A stretch of DNA of 64,000 nucleotides from Plasmopara viticola (Eukaryota > Oomycota > Peronosporomycetes > Peronosporales > Peronosporaceae). The position numbers were made by a program, and so were the translations under genes. This document shows, in pieces, positions 49,661 through 59,650 of the stretch. Each line of letters starts with the position of its first letter. Within the stretch, counting starts at the first letter, position 1. A model generated the notes under the pieces. That model made no database searches and was not told the origin of the DNA. It was given only the letters and a program-made list of their open reading frames with translations. The DNA lies in NCBI GenBank assembly GCA_001695595.3, contig MBPM02000061.1:62001-126000 (forward strand). The letters are read 5' to 3'.

Positions 49661-51367
49661 ATGCGGGTCGTATGCGTTTCGGACACGCATGGGCTGCATG
49701 ACGATGCGGTAGCGATACCGAGTGGCGACGTCTTTGTGCACGCTGGGGACTTTACAGACACGGGAGAGCGCCGTGAGGTGCTTGCTTTCAACGCGTTTGT
49801 CGGTCGCCTGCCGCACCGCTACAAGCTCGTGATCGCAGGCAACCACGAGTCGTCGTTTGACCGCGCGTTTTACCCGCAATTCTGGCATCAATACGGACAC
49901 CAACAACAGTACGACCCGAATGAGGTGCGATCGCTGCTTACGAACGCTTTGTATCTCGAGGACCAGGCTGTGCTGATTGACGGGTTTCTCTTCTATGGAA
50001 CACCGTGGCAGCCCGAATTTTGCAACTGGGCCTTTAACTTACCACGGGGTGAAGCGCTACGAGAGCGATGGCGACATATCCCTACGGAAACGGACGTGCT
50101 CATCACGCACACGCCTCCCATGGGACATGGCGATCTTGTTGGCAACCAACGTGTGGGCTGCGTGGATCTACTACATGAAGTGGAGAGTCGAGTGCGACCA
50201 AAGTTGCATGTCTTTGGACACGTACACGAAGGCTACGGCCGTAGTGTCAGTCCCGATGGGTCAATTACGTACTTGAATGCTTCACTCTGTACGCATGACT
50301 ACGAGCCTGTAAACCTGCCGTTCGTGTTCGAATTGACGGGTCCACCTAAACGAGGCAGATCGGTACGGACATCGCTGTTGACGTCATCATCTGCTGAGCT
50401 GTCCATTCCTCGCAGCTTGAGTTCAAACGATGTGAGTATTCTGAGTAGGACGGGAAGCAAAGACAAGAGCCAATCACTGACTGGAGCCGAGCCACGTGAC
50501 TATGACTTGATGTTGCATGAGTGGCTGCGGTTATGCTCGCACAAACCGATGTTTACTGAAGAGACACTTGCAAAAGAAGGCACTACTGCAGAACCTGAAA
50601 AGGAAAACTTGCGCGAGTTTCGTGTGGATGGTACGACGTCAGGGTTGCTATTTGAAAGCACGCTTAGGGTCCGTCCTGTGCGGAATGTGGAGAAACGTGC
50701 GCTACGGTATCTTTTCTCCCAAGGATTTCGTAATAATTCAGAAAATTACAAAGCTGAAGATGCTCTTGGTCGTGAAGCGGTGATACATGACGAGAAAGTA
50801 GAGGAAGACGCTGCTTTGAAATTAAATGGTGAAGATAGGCACGATAGGCAGGCGACAAGAGAGCGGCACAATCACTCTATCTCTCGCCGTATGACGGTTG
50901 CTGTTTTGGACAAGATTAGCGAATCCAAGGAGGCAATAGACGATCGTGACCATTTGCAGTTGTCTCGAGTAGCTGCAGCTGCTCTTGGTGGTGATACCTC
51001 TGAGGCAATGGCAGGGCGATGTCGACGTCCGCAACGAAACAAAACGTTGCAGCGGCGATCTGTGGTGCCGATTCTTGCTGCACTGAGTGAGGAGCAAAGT
51101 GAAGGAGAAGACACTCAAATTGACACACCGGACAAGAGATCTGTTCAGGGAGTAGCAACTGAAGATGTTACAAATCTAAAAACTTTGGTCGAGTGCGCGC
51201 TGTGCAAGTACAAAGTCCCGGGTCACGTTCATCCCGGAGCGCCCCCAGTTCCAGCTTTCGAACTGCTGGAAGAAACGGAATTAGAAGACAAAGAAGTGAT
51301 CACATCAACGGAAACACGCTCCACAACCGAGGGCTTGCCACACAAACGTTTGTCGTCCTGGTTTTGA
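49661..51367 (+). CDS. MPPED-type metallophosphoesterase with long C-terminal extension
   Basis: The 568-residue protein starts with a calcineurin-like metallophosphoesterase domain (residues 1-225) of the MPPED1/2 (UPF0046) type. The metal-binding motifs are SDTHG (7-11), GDFTDTG (near 29), AGNHE (near 59), LITHTPP (near 147) and GHVHEGYG (near 186). These proteins hydrolyse phosphoesters, possibly cyclic nucleotides; the natural substrate is not known. After residue 240 comes a 330-residue Ser-, Glu- and Arg-rich tail without a known fold, with a CxxC (CALCKYKVPGHVHPG) close to the end. Human MPPED2 is under 300 residues, so the tail is extra. It is a single exon with an ATG directly before the first motif. 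Its stop is 72 bp from the WBP11 stop (convergent). Confidence 0.88.
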   Translation: MRVVCVSDTHGLHDDAVAIPSGDVFVHAGDFTDTGERREVLAFNAFVGRLPHRYKLVIAGNHESSFDRAFYPQFWHQYGHQQQYDPNEVRSLLTNALYLEDQAVLIDGFLFYGTPWQPEFCNWAFNLPRGEALRERWRHIPTETDVLITHTPPMGHGDLVGNQRVGCVDLLHEVESRVRPKLHVFGHVHEGYGRSVSPDGSITYLNASLCTHDYEPVNLPFVFELTGPPKRGRSVRTSLLTSSSAELSIPRSLSSNDVSILSRTGSKDKSQSLTGAEPRDYDLMLHEWLRLCSHKPMFTEETLAKEGTTAEPEKENLREFRVDGTTSGLLFESTLRVRPVRNVEKRALRYLFSQGFRNNSENYKAEDALGREAVIHDEKVEEDAALKLNGEDRHDRQATRERHNHSISRRMTVAVLDKISESKEAIDDRDHLQLSRVAAAALGGDTSEAMAGRCRRPQRNKTLQRRSVVPILAALSEEQSEGEDTQIDTPDKRSVQGVATEDVTNLKTLVECALCKYKVPGHVHPGAPPVPAFELLEETELEDKEVITSTETRSTTEGLPHKRLSSWF

Positions 51368-51439
51368 GTCAAATAATTTTAGTACGAAAACCTTGTTAAC
51401 AGGAAAATGATTTTCGTTTCATCAGTTCGACCTGATTGA

Positions 51440-52689
51440 TTACAACAACTCCTTAACATCCTCGATGAAGGCGTCGAACTCTGTGGAAACGGAGCTGCTG
51501 TAAGCTGAATTGGACGTCACGTGTGAATGCGGAAGCGAAACACCAACTGCAGGTTGAGGTACCGGTGCTGGAGGAGCAAGAAGTGGTGGACGACGAGCTA
51601 AACTGGGTGAAGTTTTATCAAAAGTAGCAACACTGGACTTCGAAGGCGCGCGAGAATGACGTTGTACACGAAGTGCTACGGGTACGAGCGAACAAAGCTG
51701 CGCACGATTTTCTGCCGCACTCTCAGCAGCCTGTTCGTCTACGTCTTGAACTTCGGCAGACTTGTGTGGGAGTGGGCCGGGAACAACAATTTTATCATTT
51801 GCGTTCTCATATGCCGTGGAATATGCGGTTTCGACGCTATCATTTCTCAAGGCACTTGGTGCCACAACATCAGGTTGCATTGTCTGATCGTATGAAGATG
51901 GTGGTGGCTGTGAAGGCGGAGGTGGCCTAACTGTTGGGGGAGGCGGAGGCGGTCGAGCAGGAAAGAGTCCACTCGGTAAAGGCGGTTCCAAAGGCACCTG
52001 AATCGTCCCTGGTGGCGGGGGCCCTTGTGGTAATGGGGGTCGCTTTCCAGGCCGTCGAGCCACCTCACGGAACTGCTGATTTGACGAAGGCGATAATCCT
52101 CTACCTCCCTTCGTAACCCCTCGCAGAACAAAGGAATCGTGATACCTCCCTTGTCCTGGTGGGCCTCTTGGTGCGGATCCAGGGACTGCAATTGACGGCA
52201 TGTCGCGGTACATTTGCGGCTTGCCTGGTGGGGGTGCGCCAAACGGGTTCATTGTGGGGTGATAATAGATCGAATTTTCAGCATTCTGGAATTTCTGCTT
52301 GTTCATCTGTGTCAGCTCCGCCATGCTCTGCATCACAACAACGTTGGCCAGTCAGTCGTCAACCTCATTTGACTGCATCGCACGCGATTGCAAACCTGCG
52401 GTCGAAAGGAAGCGTCCACTTGTTTCTTGCGCTCCTCATCCGCCAATTCTTTTTGCTTCTTAACAACGACGCGCAGTGTATTCTCGAGCTCCTGCTTGCG
52501 CTTGCGCGCCGGACCGTCCGCAGAATTTGCCGTCACCTGACGCTCGCAGTTCTTTAGCTGCTCCCGAATCTTGACTGGATCCATGCTACTAAGCTTCGCC
52601 TGCTTCTCTTTTAGCCGCTCCATTCTGTGCTTCTTCAATTCCTTCTTTTTCTGCGCGCGGCGGTACGCCTCCATCGGGTTTAGCGTCAT
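51440..52689 (-). CDS. WBP11: WBP11-like splicing factor (two exons)
   Basis: Exons are 52689-52396 and 52327-51440, joined in phase 0 across a 68-nt intron (GTTTGC...TGCAG), giving 393 residues. WBP11 (NpwBP/SIPP1) is a nuclear spliceosome-associated proline-rich protein that binds WW domains and PP1. The N-terminus MTLNPMEAYRRAQKKKELKK and the following basic coiled coil (MDPVKIREQLKNCE) match the Wbp11 domain. The central region is proline-rich, with runs such as RPPPPPPTVRPPPPSQPPP (WW or profilin ligands). The C-terminus FDAFIEDVKELL resembles the conserved end of the family. The ATG at 52689 was chosen because the conserved N-terminus begins there; the frame opens 27 bases earlier. Its start is 215 bp from that of the membrane protein gene on the other strand, so they may share a bidirectional promoter. 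Confidence 0.85.
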
Positions 52690-52904
52690 GATGAAGGCGC
52701 TACTTGGAGAGCGCAAGTTTGCTGTTAGCGAAGAAATAGTAGAATTCTTGTTCTAGGCTTAGGGATAATGCGACAAATACTTTTAATTGCGTGCTTTTGA
52801 CCCTGCTTTTATATCTTACTAATTGCTTATACCTTTCTTGTCTATCCCGACCGGTAGATATACCGGTAAGCATCAAGGCCCCTTAACAAAGCATTAATAC
52901 AGAG

Positions 52905-53513
52905 ATGGACGAGTTCGAGTCCGTTGACCGTTTACAGCTGCCTCCGGCGCCGCACTCGCTATGGGATTTTGTGCATATCTTAGCGCCTGTGATCAAGTAC
53001 TATGTGGCTTTGCTCATCCTTTTCATGGGCGCACGCTGGTTTAATCGACAACTCGTCGACGAGGCAAAGGCGCAGGAGCTGGAGCGGCAACAGCAGCGGC
53101 CTACTCTATCACCCGAGTTGACCATTGCGAGCTCCGATGACGATGAGGAGGAAGAGACGGAGGAGCTTGTGACCAGTGGTAACCGACTGGTGCCAATGGT
53201 AGACAAAGATCGGAAGAAGAAGAAGAAGGAAAAGCGAAACGCGACCAAGGACTTGTTCGAAGGTCTTCGCAAGGTGGAACAGGAGTTGCGCGAAAAGAAG
53301 AATAAGGAAGACGATGAAAATAAGGTGAGCTGGAACGAATTGCACTCGAGTATGCTGAAACGCTACAAAGACAAGTATCCCAATCACGGCCCGCGTGTGG
53401 CAAACCCCGAAACGGATCGCTACGATGAAGAGTTCAACGAACTGCTGCGGAAGAACAACATCAACCCAGATGATCTAAAGAGTCAAAGCGTTAAAACGAC
53501 AGAATCACCATGA
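52905..53513 (+). CDS. Small single-pass membrane protein with charged coiled-coil tail
   Basis: The 202-residue protein has one hydrophobic segment (about residues 25-44, ILAPVIKYYVALLILFMGAR) near the N-terminus. It is followed by an acidic Ser/Asp/Glu stretch, a Lys-rich run (KDRKKKKKEKRN) and a charged helical region predicted as coiled coil. The end, NPETDRYDEEFNELLRKNNI, looks conserved. I do not recognise the family. The layout suggests an ER or other membrane protein with a cytosolic tail. It is a single exon, divergent from WBP11 (215 bp) and convergent with the ZCCHC9-like gene (29 bp between stops). High coding quality and tight packing say that it is real. Confidence 0.75.
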   Translation: MDEFESVDRLQLPPAPHSLWDFVHILAPVIKYYVALLILFMGARWFNRQLVDEAKAQELERQQQRPTLSPELTIASSDDDEEEETEELVTSGNRLVPMVDKDRKKKKKEKRNATKDLFEGLRKVEQELREKKNKEDDENKVSWNELHSSMLKRYKDKYPNHGPRVANPETDRYDEEFNELLRKNNINPDDLKSQSVKTTESP

Positions 53514-53542
53514 CTTGCGCATCTTCACTCGACGTAATTGTA

Positions 53543-54322
53543 TTAAAAAGTGACTCGAAGCGTATGCGTTCTGTCCATTCGTTTGCTTTCAAACGCTTCG
53601 CCTTCATCGTCCACATCAAGCTCGAGCGAGTCGAGGGCGTCACCTGTTATGTCACTATTGTCAACTTGATCCTCGTCATCATTTAAAAAATTAGTTTTCT
53701 TGTTCTTTTTTTCAAAATTACAACCGTTCGTCGAGATTTTGCCAATCGGGCAGTCACGCGCCAGGTGTTCAATACTTTTGCAAAGCTTGCAGCAACCGCC
53801 TTTCGGGTACACACCCATCTTGTTCTGTGGGCACTTGCTGCTGAAGTGGCCCTGCTGATTACATACAAAGCAAGTGGCATAAGTTGCACCCCCATTTGTC
53901 ATTGGTTTCGAGCAGTCGCGCAATGCATGGCCATTGTCACCGCAATTATAGCAGAACGCAGCCGGCTGCTGGGACTGCCCGCCAAAACCTTTGATGCCAT
54001 TTTGTGGACAATCGTGCGATGTGTGCCCACGACGGCGGCATTGAAAGCACGTCTTGTTGATATTGCCAGCCGCACGATTGGGGCAGCCTTGCTTGCGATG
54101 CGACGTCCCCCCGCACAGCCAACAGCCGTCCTCACCATTCTTGCCGTTGCACTGCGCCTCCTGGCGCTTGGCGCGAATTTTGGCCACGATTTCAGCCTTT
54201 TTCTCGCGGCGTGCCTGGTGCTTTAAGGTCTTAAACTGCTTTGCCTTGTACTTTTTGGCCTTGCGCAGCTCCCGCCGCCTCTGCAAAACTTGTTGACGCT
54301 CCTCGGATTGCTCTTCTGTCAT
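53543..54322 (-). CDS. ZCCHC9: ZCCHC9-like zinc-knuckle protein
   Basis: The 259-residue protein has a basic N-terminal helix (ERQQVLQRRRELRKAKKYKA) and five CCHC-type knuckles: CWLCGGTSHRKQGC, CFQCRRRGHTSHDC, CYNCGDNGHALRDC, CFVCNQQGHFSSKC and CKLCKSIEHLARDC. The last follows GG, as in ZCCHC9 (Air1/Air2-related RNA-binding proteins that feed RNAs to nuclear exosome or rRNA pathways). Human ZCCHC9 has four knuckles; here a fifth is present. An acidic C-terminus (DDEDQVDNSDITGDALDSLE) follows. The first ATG in the frame is at 54322; upstream codons open only from a TTG. Single exon. Confidence 0.82.
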   Translation of the reverse strand: MTEEQSEERQQVLQRRRELRKAKKYKAKQFKTLKHQARREKKAEIVAKIRAKRQEAQCNGKNGEDGCWLCGGTSHRKQGCPNRAAGNINKTCFQCRRRGHTSHDCPQNGIKGFGGQSQQPAAFCYNCGDNGHALRDCSKPMTNGGATYATCFVCNQQGHFSSKCPQNKMGVYPKGGCCKLCKSIEHLARDCPIGKISTNGCNFEKKNKKTNFLNDDEDQVDNSDITGDALDSLELDVDDEGEAFESKRMDRTHTLRVTF

Positions 54323-54637
54323 GCCTTTCGCAATAACTATTGGTTGGCGATTAAACAATCTGAAATTAATTAGAATGATTGGCCATTCTAATTCAAGGGT
54401 CTGCTATCTCCTAGAAAAGCAATATTATGACACAGAGGCGAAGACCCAGTCCTCTCGCCCAGCTTAATATAGTACAACAAATTATTATCACGCTTATATC
54501 GTCACCTAGCAGTTCTTTCGAGCGGCGTGCGGAGCTTTGAATAAATTGCATAAAGCAATATTTGCTGGATGAAGAAAACAGCGAGATATATGGGCGCGTT
54601 GGATATCGATTTCGTGCTAAAAAACCCTTGCTTGTAA

Positions 54638-55782
54638 TGTAATGTATTACGTTATCGCGTTGCCAAGGTATGCACGTGCTAGGCTCAGTCTGGCTAGTCC
54701 ACGGCATAGAGTGGTGTCCGCATACGTCGAGTCTCGTTCGGCGGGCAGTGCATCCAGCACCGAGGTCGTATGGGTCTTCCATTTCTTTCGGTCTTGTGCA
54801 AGGGTGCGTACCACTTCGAGGTCTTGTGCTATCCGGAGTCGAAAGCCGGAGCCACGGGAAACAAGGTTGTGGTCGAGTGTCGAGGGGAGCGTGGTGCGGG
54901 GACGTCCGCGCCTTTTGCTGCGGTGGAGAAGAAGTAGGCACGCATCTGGAGGTTAGCTGGAATGTCGGGATAGCGGCGAAGTACATGGCCAAACAGGCGC
55001 CAGCGAGCTTGTGTCAGTCGTAGTCTCAGCGGCCGCTCATCACAGAGGTCGTAGAGTCTTGCATTCGAAATGGGTCGGGGGTAGCGATAGCCAAGAGCGT
55101 AGCGAAGCTGGCGGCGAAACTCTCGAGACCGTGGAGCTCTGACTTGGTAAGAGCCCAGTTGTACAGCAGAATCGGTAGAACGTAGGTGTTGTACAATCGA
55201 ATGCGTGTCTTGGGTGAGATGAACGTGGGGCGGAGCCAGACGGGCCAGAGGCGGTGGAGCGCGAGGGTGGCCAGGGACTTGCGTCGGGATAGATCTTTAA
55301 TATCGCCGAGGAGTGTTCCGAGCTTCTTAGTGTGGTGCCAGGTTTCTTCTCGGGATCGGGCGTGTCGAGTGGCGCCCGACGGGTTGCAGTGGCGGCGGAT
55401 TTCGGTGACTTCGGTCTTGGCTTCTTTTTTTTCTTTTTTTCAGGGTTAGAAGGAAGTCATCAATGCGGTGCTCACCTCTATCGTAGATCTTGGTTTCTCG
55501 GAGGCCAAGGATATCGACGCGGTAGCGCCGGAGATCTTCGGGGAGTGTTTCGTGCTTCTTGCGCTTCGAACCTAGAGAATTCACATTAAAGGAGCCAATC
55601 CGGATGCGGTTGGTGCGGTTAAGGGCGTGGAAGGGGGTTTGGCCTGGTGCTGGAGACCGTCGCGTCGAGGGTGAGACTCGTTAGAGACCTGCAGATGCCC
55701 GAGAGCACCTGCCCGAAGCGCGCGAGCATTTAGCCCCCGCGCTTGGAAGGAGGGCGTCACCCCAACCTTTTCCGAAAAAGTA
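54638..55782 (-). mobile_element. LINE-A copy with internal deletion (endonuclease start joined to RT end)
   Basis: Read on the minus strand, the copy begins with the same leader as the short elements (TTCGGAAAAGG...), then encodes the start of an APE endonuclease (NSLGSKRKKHETLPEDLRRY, then RVDILGLRETKI). It jumps straight to the RT C-terminal region (TWHHTKKLGTLLGD, RLYNTYVLPILLYNWALTKS) and, with frameshifts, to RWRLFGHVLRRYPDIPA and the terminal AQDRKKWKT block. It ends with the shared 3' tail and ATTACATTAC. The RT core is missing. A 7-bp CTTGTAA repeat flanks it (54631-54637 and 55783-55789) and may be the target duplication. This copy explains the origin of the two short elements. Confidence 0.88.
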
Positions 55783-55789
55783 CTTGTAA

Positions 55790-58380
55790 ACTAAAAAAAG
55801 ACACGGTGAAAAATAGCTACACGAACCTAGTGTAAATTCCACTAGTTGGTATTTACATGTTGTGTAAATGATATCTTTTACATTGATAGGAAGATACTGA
55901 GAAGCCAAACGGAAACGTGGTATACCACAGCTAAAAGCATTTAAGTACAATTCGCTATGCTAAATCTTTACTGCAGGATATTTGCCCCACAGTTGTTCAG
56001 CTCGAATGTCAAAAGGTCAGGGACTTATTAGGAGTTTAACATAAAGACCAATCGCAACTCTCGAAGTCAGGATAGCAATCTGCGGCTTTAACTTTTTTGA
56101 GTATAAAATAAATGTAAAAGACCTGAACTCACGCTCCATTTTTGATAATGTATGCAAATTTCTCGGAATGGATGCGAGTACGCTACTGACACGGACATCG
56201 GAATTAGTTGGTCAGAACTTAAGCCATTACTATGATAAAAACAAACACTAGCGATGTTCATAACAAGAGCCTAGGGCTCAACGTAGCACGTAAACTATAA
56301 AGCGGTGCTCGCTAGACCCAGCACTGTCCGCTTGGAATGATTGACATGATTTTTAATCAGACGAAGCAGCATGGCTAAGTCCAACTTCTGAGCTAGAGGT
56401 GGCTCGTAGACCGCTGAGCGGTGCCCGCAAGCCAGAGTTGCTGCTGCCTATAGGAGACATGTTTGGCTTTGAGCCTAAGCAGTGTGAGCGCGGCCCAATC
56501 TCATTTGTGTTGTAGAATATGGACCACTAAGCGGTACTTGTACGCAAAGCACTCGCTGCTCGTGAAGTGGTAGGTATATCAGTCTGTGGGGCGCATGTCG
56601 TTAATTACAAATGGCTGCCAGCTGGGTGAAGATGTGTCGGTGCACTTGAATAAGCAGAGAGCCTACTTCGCAACGCTCTTCAGGATTGGTGTTAACAGAT
56701 AAGGCTGGTCGAAAGTAGAGGCTTTGAGGGCGTGCTAGATAAGGCTGGTCGAAATTAGAGAGGCTTTGAGGGCGAGACACAAACGATGCATGTAGCGTGG
56801 TATAAGACCCACAGAGCAACGCCTTTTGCGGACAGCAATCGCTAAATGTCCGATTTTCCATTGACAATGTCCATTGGGAAGAATTAAAATATTACTTTAC
56901 CATTGCATACAAAATAAAACATGATTCTCTTTGCGAAGGCGAGACTCTTATAAGCACACTGGACGTCAATGTAGACGTCGATGCGTTGATGCACGATTGT
57001 GTCGACACAAAATGTCTCTTCGGTATGCCTATTTCTTATGTAAAGAGCTGTGACACATTGCACTCACTGAGTACCTTGTCCTTGACGAAAATGTTTAAAG
57101 TAGTTATGTCAGTAAACAACGGTAGCGTCCGGCTGTATACCTTTAGGAAAAGAATACAGTCAAAAAAAAATGATATCTACTCCGTCAGTGAATGCAATGC
57201 TTGAGCTAGACGATGTTCGTGGCATAGCTTTAGATGGCTTGGAAACTACTAAAAAAATTGTTAGTGCGCAAAGTATATCTTCAATTTAAAAAAATTATGG
57301 TTTCCGTAAAAAAATTATAGCATCCCGTTTAATACCTTCAAAACAATTTCAGTGTTCAGTACCTCTGACATCTTTGGCAGTGCAAGCACCACTATCGTGA
57401 CACAGTGACTAGCTTTCCTGTCAGATTTTCAAGTAAGTTAGGTCTCTCTTACCCAAAAAAAACAATTTTGTATCGCTTTTGCGTTGTCTCGCGGTTCTTT
57501 GATTCCTGTTGAGTAGATTTGCTATTGAATCTTTGCTATCACCAAAAACACTATATTTTCTTACAATATTTTCCTACTGTGTCAAGCGGACGTATGCTGT
57601 AAGGACTTTTACCCGTATGGATACCACTATGATACGAACAGGTGACACTACATTACCCACAAATTAGCGCTATCTACAGCATCTTCGGCAGCAAATGCTA
57701 CTAGCAAAACTTGGCTACTTTTCAAAATAGTCGTTACGCCTTCCCTTCAAGAAGACATGAGTACCTCCGATGCTTCTTCTTTTGACCTTGAGCCTATATT
57801 TGGCCAGAAATTAACACGAAAAAATGTGCAAAAAAGGCTTTTAAAAGCTCTTTTCCATTGACCAAATGGCCGTCAAATACGGCTTTGCTTCACTTATCGA
57901 TTCAGGTCTCGTACTTTTCTAGCCACGAAGGCTCAGGATCATATAACAATTGTCAATGTTGTGGTGTTGGCATTTTCAGAATTCACAGCCATGTCTATTT
58001 CAACTTAAGGAGCGTTCAAAACCGTTCCGTTAACCAATCGAGCCGAAACATATAATTGTTGCTCCCTTTCTGGCTGACAGTAATCATCAGTCGACGCGCA
58101 ATTTCCTTATCGCTTTAGAGATTATCAATACTCAAAGTGGCGTTCTGAATCCTCTTACACTTGTGTGTGCAACTACTGGTGGATCTTATATCGATAGCCG
58201 TCAAGCTCTCGAAGGGCTAGATTTCCATAGCGTGTATCAATCACACACATTTCATGATAACTCAGGTCCCTCCTAGTGGATTTCCCGCCCTTACTGGTGA
58301 CTAACGTTTCCCTGGCTCTGAAAGCACGAATTCTGGCAGCGGTTGCTCAAAAGCCTTTGGGCTAGACGAAAGTTTACTCC
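55790..58380. other. Intergenic, no gene recognised
   Basis: Open frames are short. An ATG-less open stretch of about 80 codons at 58034-58279 (+), with VCATTGGSYIDSRQALEGLD, reads like protein but is unassigned. A short direct repeat at 56698 is listed separately. Confidence 0.45.
56698..56774. repeat. Direct repeat, two units of about 36 bp
   Basis: The units start AGATAAGGCTGGTCGAAA and end GAGGCTTTGAGGGCG. The second has a 3-base insertion. The two are separated by four bases. Function unknown. Confidence 0.85.
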
Positions 58381-58881
58381 TTAGCCTCCCGTGGGACGGA
58401 CATGGATCATGTGTTTTAATTTACGTGGCCAAAGCAGCGGAATTTGTTTTGTTAGATACGCAAAGACCGGACGAGCCATCGCACCATTCACGTCATGCTT
58501 CTCAAAAAAGGGAAACGTCATATTGTACTGCTTGACAAACTCCATGATCTTTTTGTACGTACCAGGCTCCTGGTCCACGAACTGATTGCTCGGAAATGCG
58601 AGCACCTCCAACCATTCGTCGTTATACTTCTTATACATTTGCTGCAACTCTGGGTAGTTTTTCGGTGTAAGACCGCTTTTGCTAGATACGTTGACGACCA
58701 ACACAACTTTGCCCTCAAATTTGCTCATAGCTACTTCGCTGTCATCCATGTCAATGTCGTTGAGCTAGTAGAACGATTTGATCATAGCTGTGTCTTCTAC
58801 ATTAAACGCCTCGCGATACTGTGCACCGACGTTGATAAATGAGTTCAGCCACTCCTTCACAACGCAATTCATCACGACAGA
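58381..58881 (-). pseudogene. Broken glutathione peroxidase, catalytic Cys replaced by Ser
   Basis: The frame from 58749 has the GPX core: KFEGKVVLVVNVSSKSGLTP, VLAFPSNQF, QEPGTYKKI, FPFFEKHDVNG and FAYLTKQIP. The catalytic position (normally NVASKC/U-GLT) is AGC, Ser; the FPCNQF Cys is also Ser. Upstream the same frame continues through IKSFY and LNDIDMDDSEVAMSKF, a normal GPX start, but a TAG stop (58765-58767) lies between them. The frame stays open further up to about 58877. The C-terminal WNF-containing block is missing; the frame ends in RPTGG. With a stop, lost catalytic Cys and truncated end, this copy should not reduce peroxides. Some oomycete GPX genes are multi-domain, so it may be the last domain of a longer decayed gene. 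Confidence 0.8.
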
Positions 58882-59650
58882 CCTCAAATTCGCACACCAC
58901 TACAATGGATTGTATAAGGCGACAAAGGCATTAGAGAGCGGACAACCTATCTGTAATCACATCATTTAAAGAAACGATACGGAACGCGACTTCCATCGTT
59001 GGGGCTCGTGCGCTGAGGAGTTGTAAGCGAGGCGAACCTACACTTGAGCTGTTTATAAATAGAGTCTCCTTAGTTTGTGCTGGCGTAAGGCCCTAATAAT
59101 CAAGGCCATTAGCTCCTTTAGGATATGCACAATCGGGATGATTTTATCCTTTTTTGCAATTGCAGGCAAGAAATCCTGAAAGCTGGTGAAATTTTAGTCT
59201 CTCCGGTAGAAATATTAGCTTAAGATGTCTTTTCATATGCTCTAGCGACTAAGACCACTCCGGTACAGATGATTCACGGGTCAATGCTCCGCTTTTGGTC
59301 CAGTCTTTCATAACCCAAAAGAGAACGCACTAGTTTTTTCTTCCCTTTAAAGGCCAAGACATTATTTTTCTGGACCATAAAGTCGGCTGTATGGAAAAGG
59401 CCATTGCATAAATTGTATTCGTTGAATTCTTCTATCGTAACGTGTATCAGTTGTTTGCAAGTGCAAATGCAAAGCCCAATAGCTTGTTCTTGATGGTTCC
59501 CGGTGAGACCCCAATGACTATGCTCCTAACCAGCTGAGTGGACCAATCCTACGTACTTTTCATTAGGTAAAAACTACAGAATTACAATCTATCTATATAC
59601 ATACATAGATACTTTCAAGGATCAAATCAATAGGATACGACCCCTTGGCA

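Noticed and set aside
54411..54992. 193-codon minus-strand frame as an independent gene
   Set aside because: It is the 3' part of the LINE-A copy read partly in a shifted frame and running past the element end.
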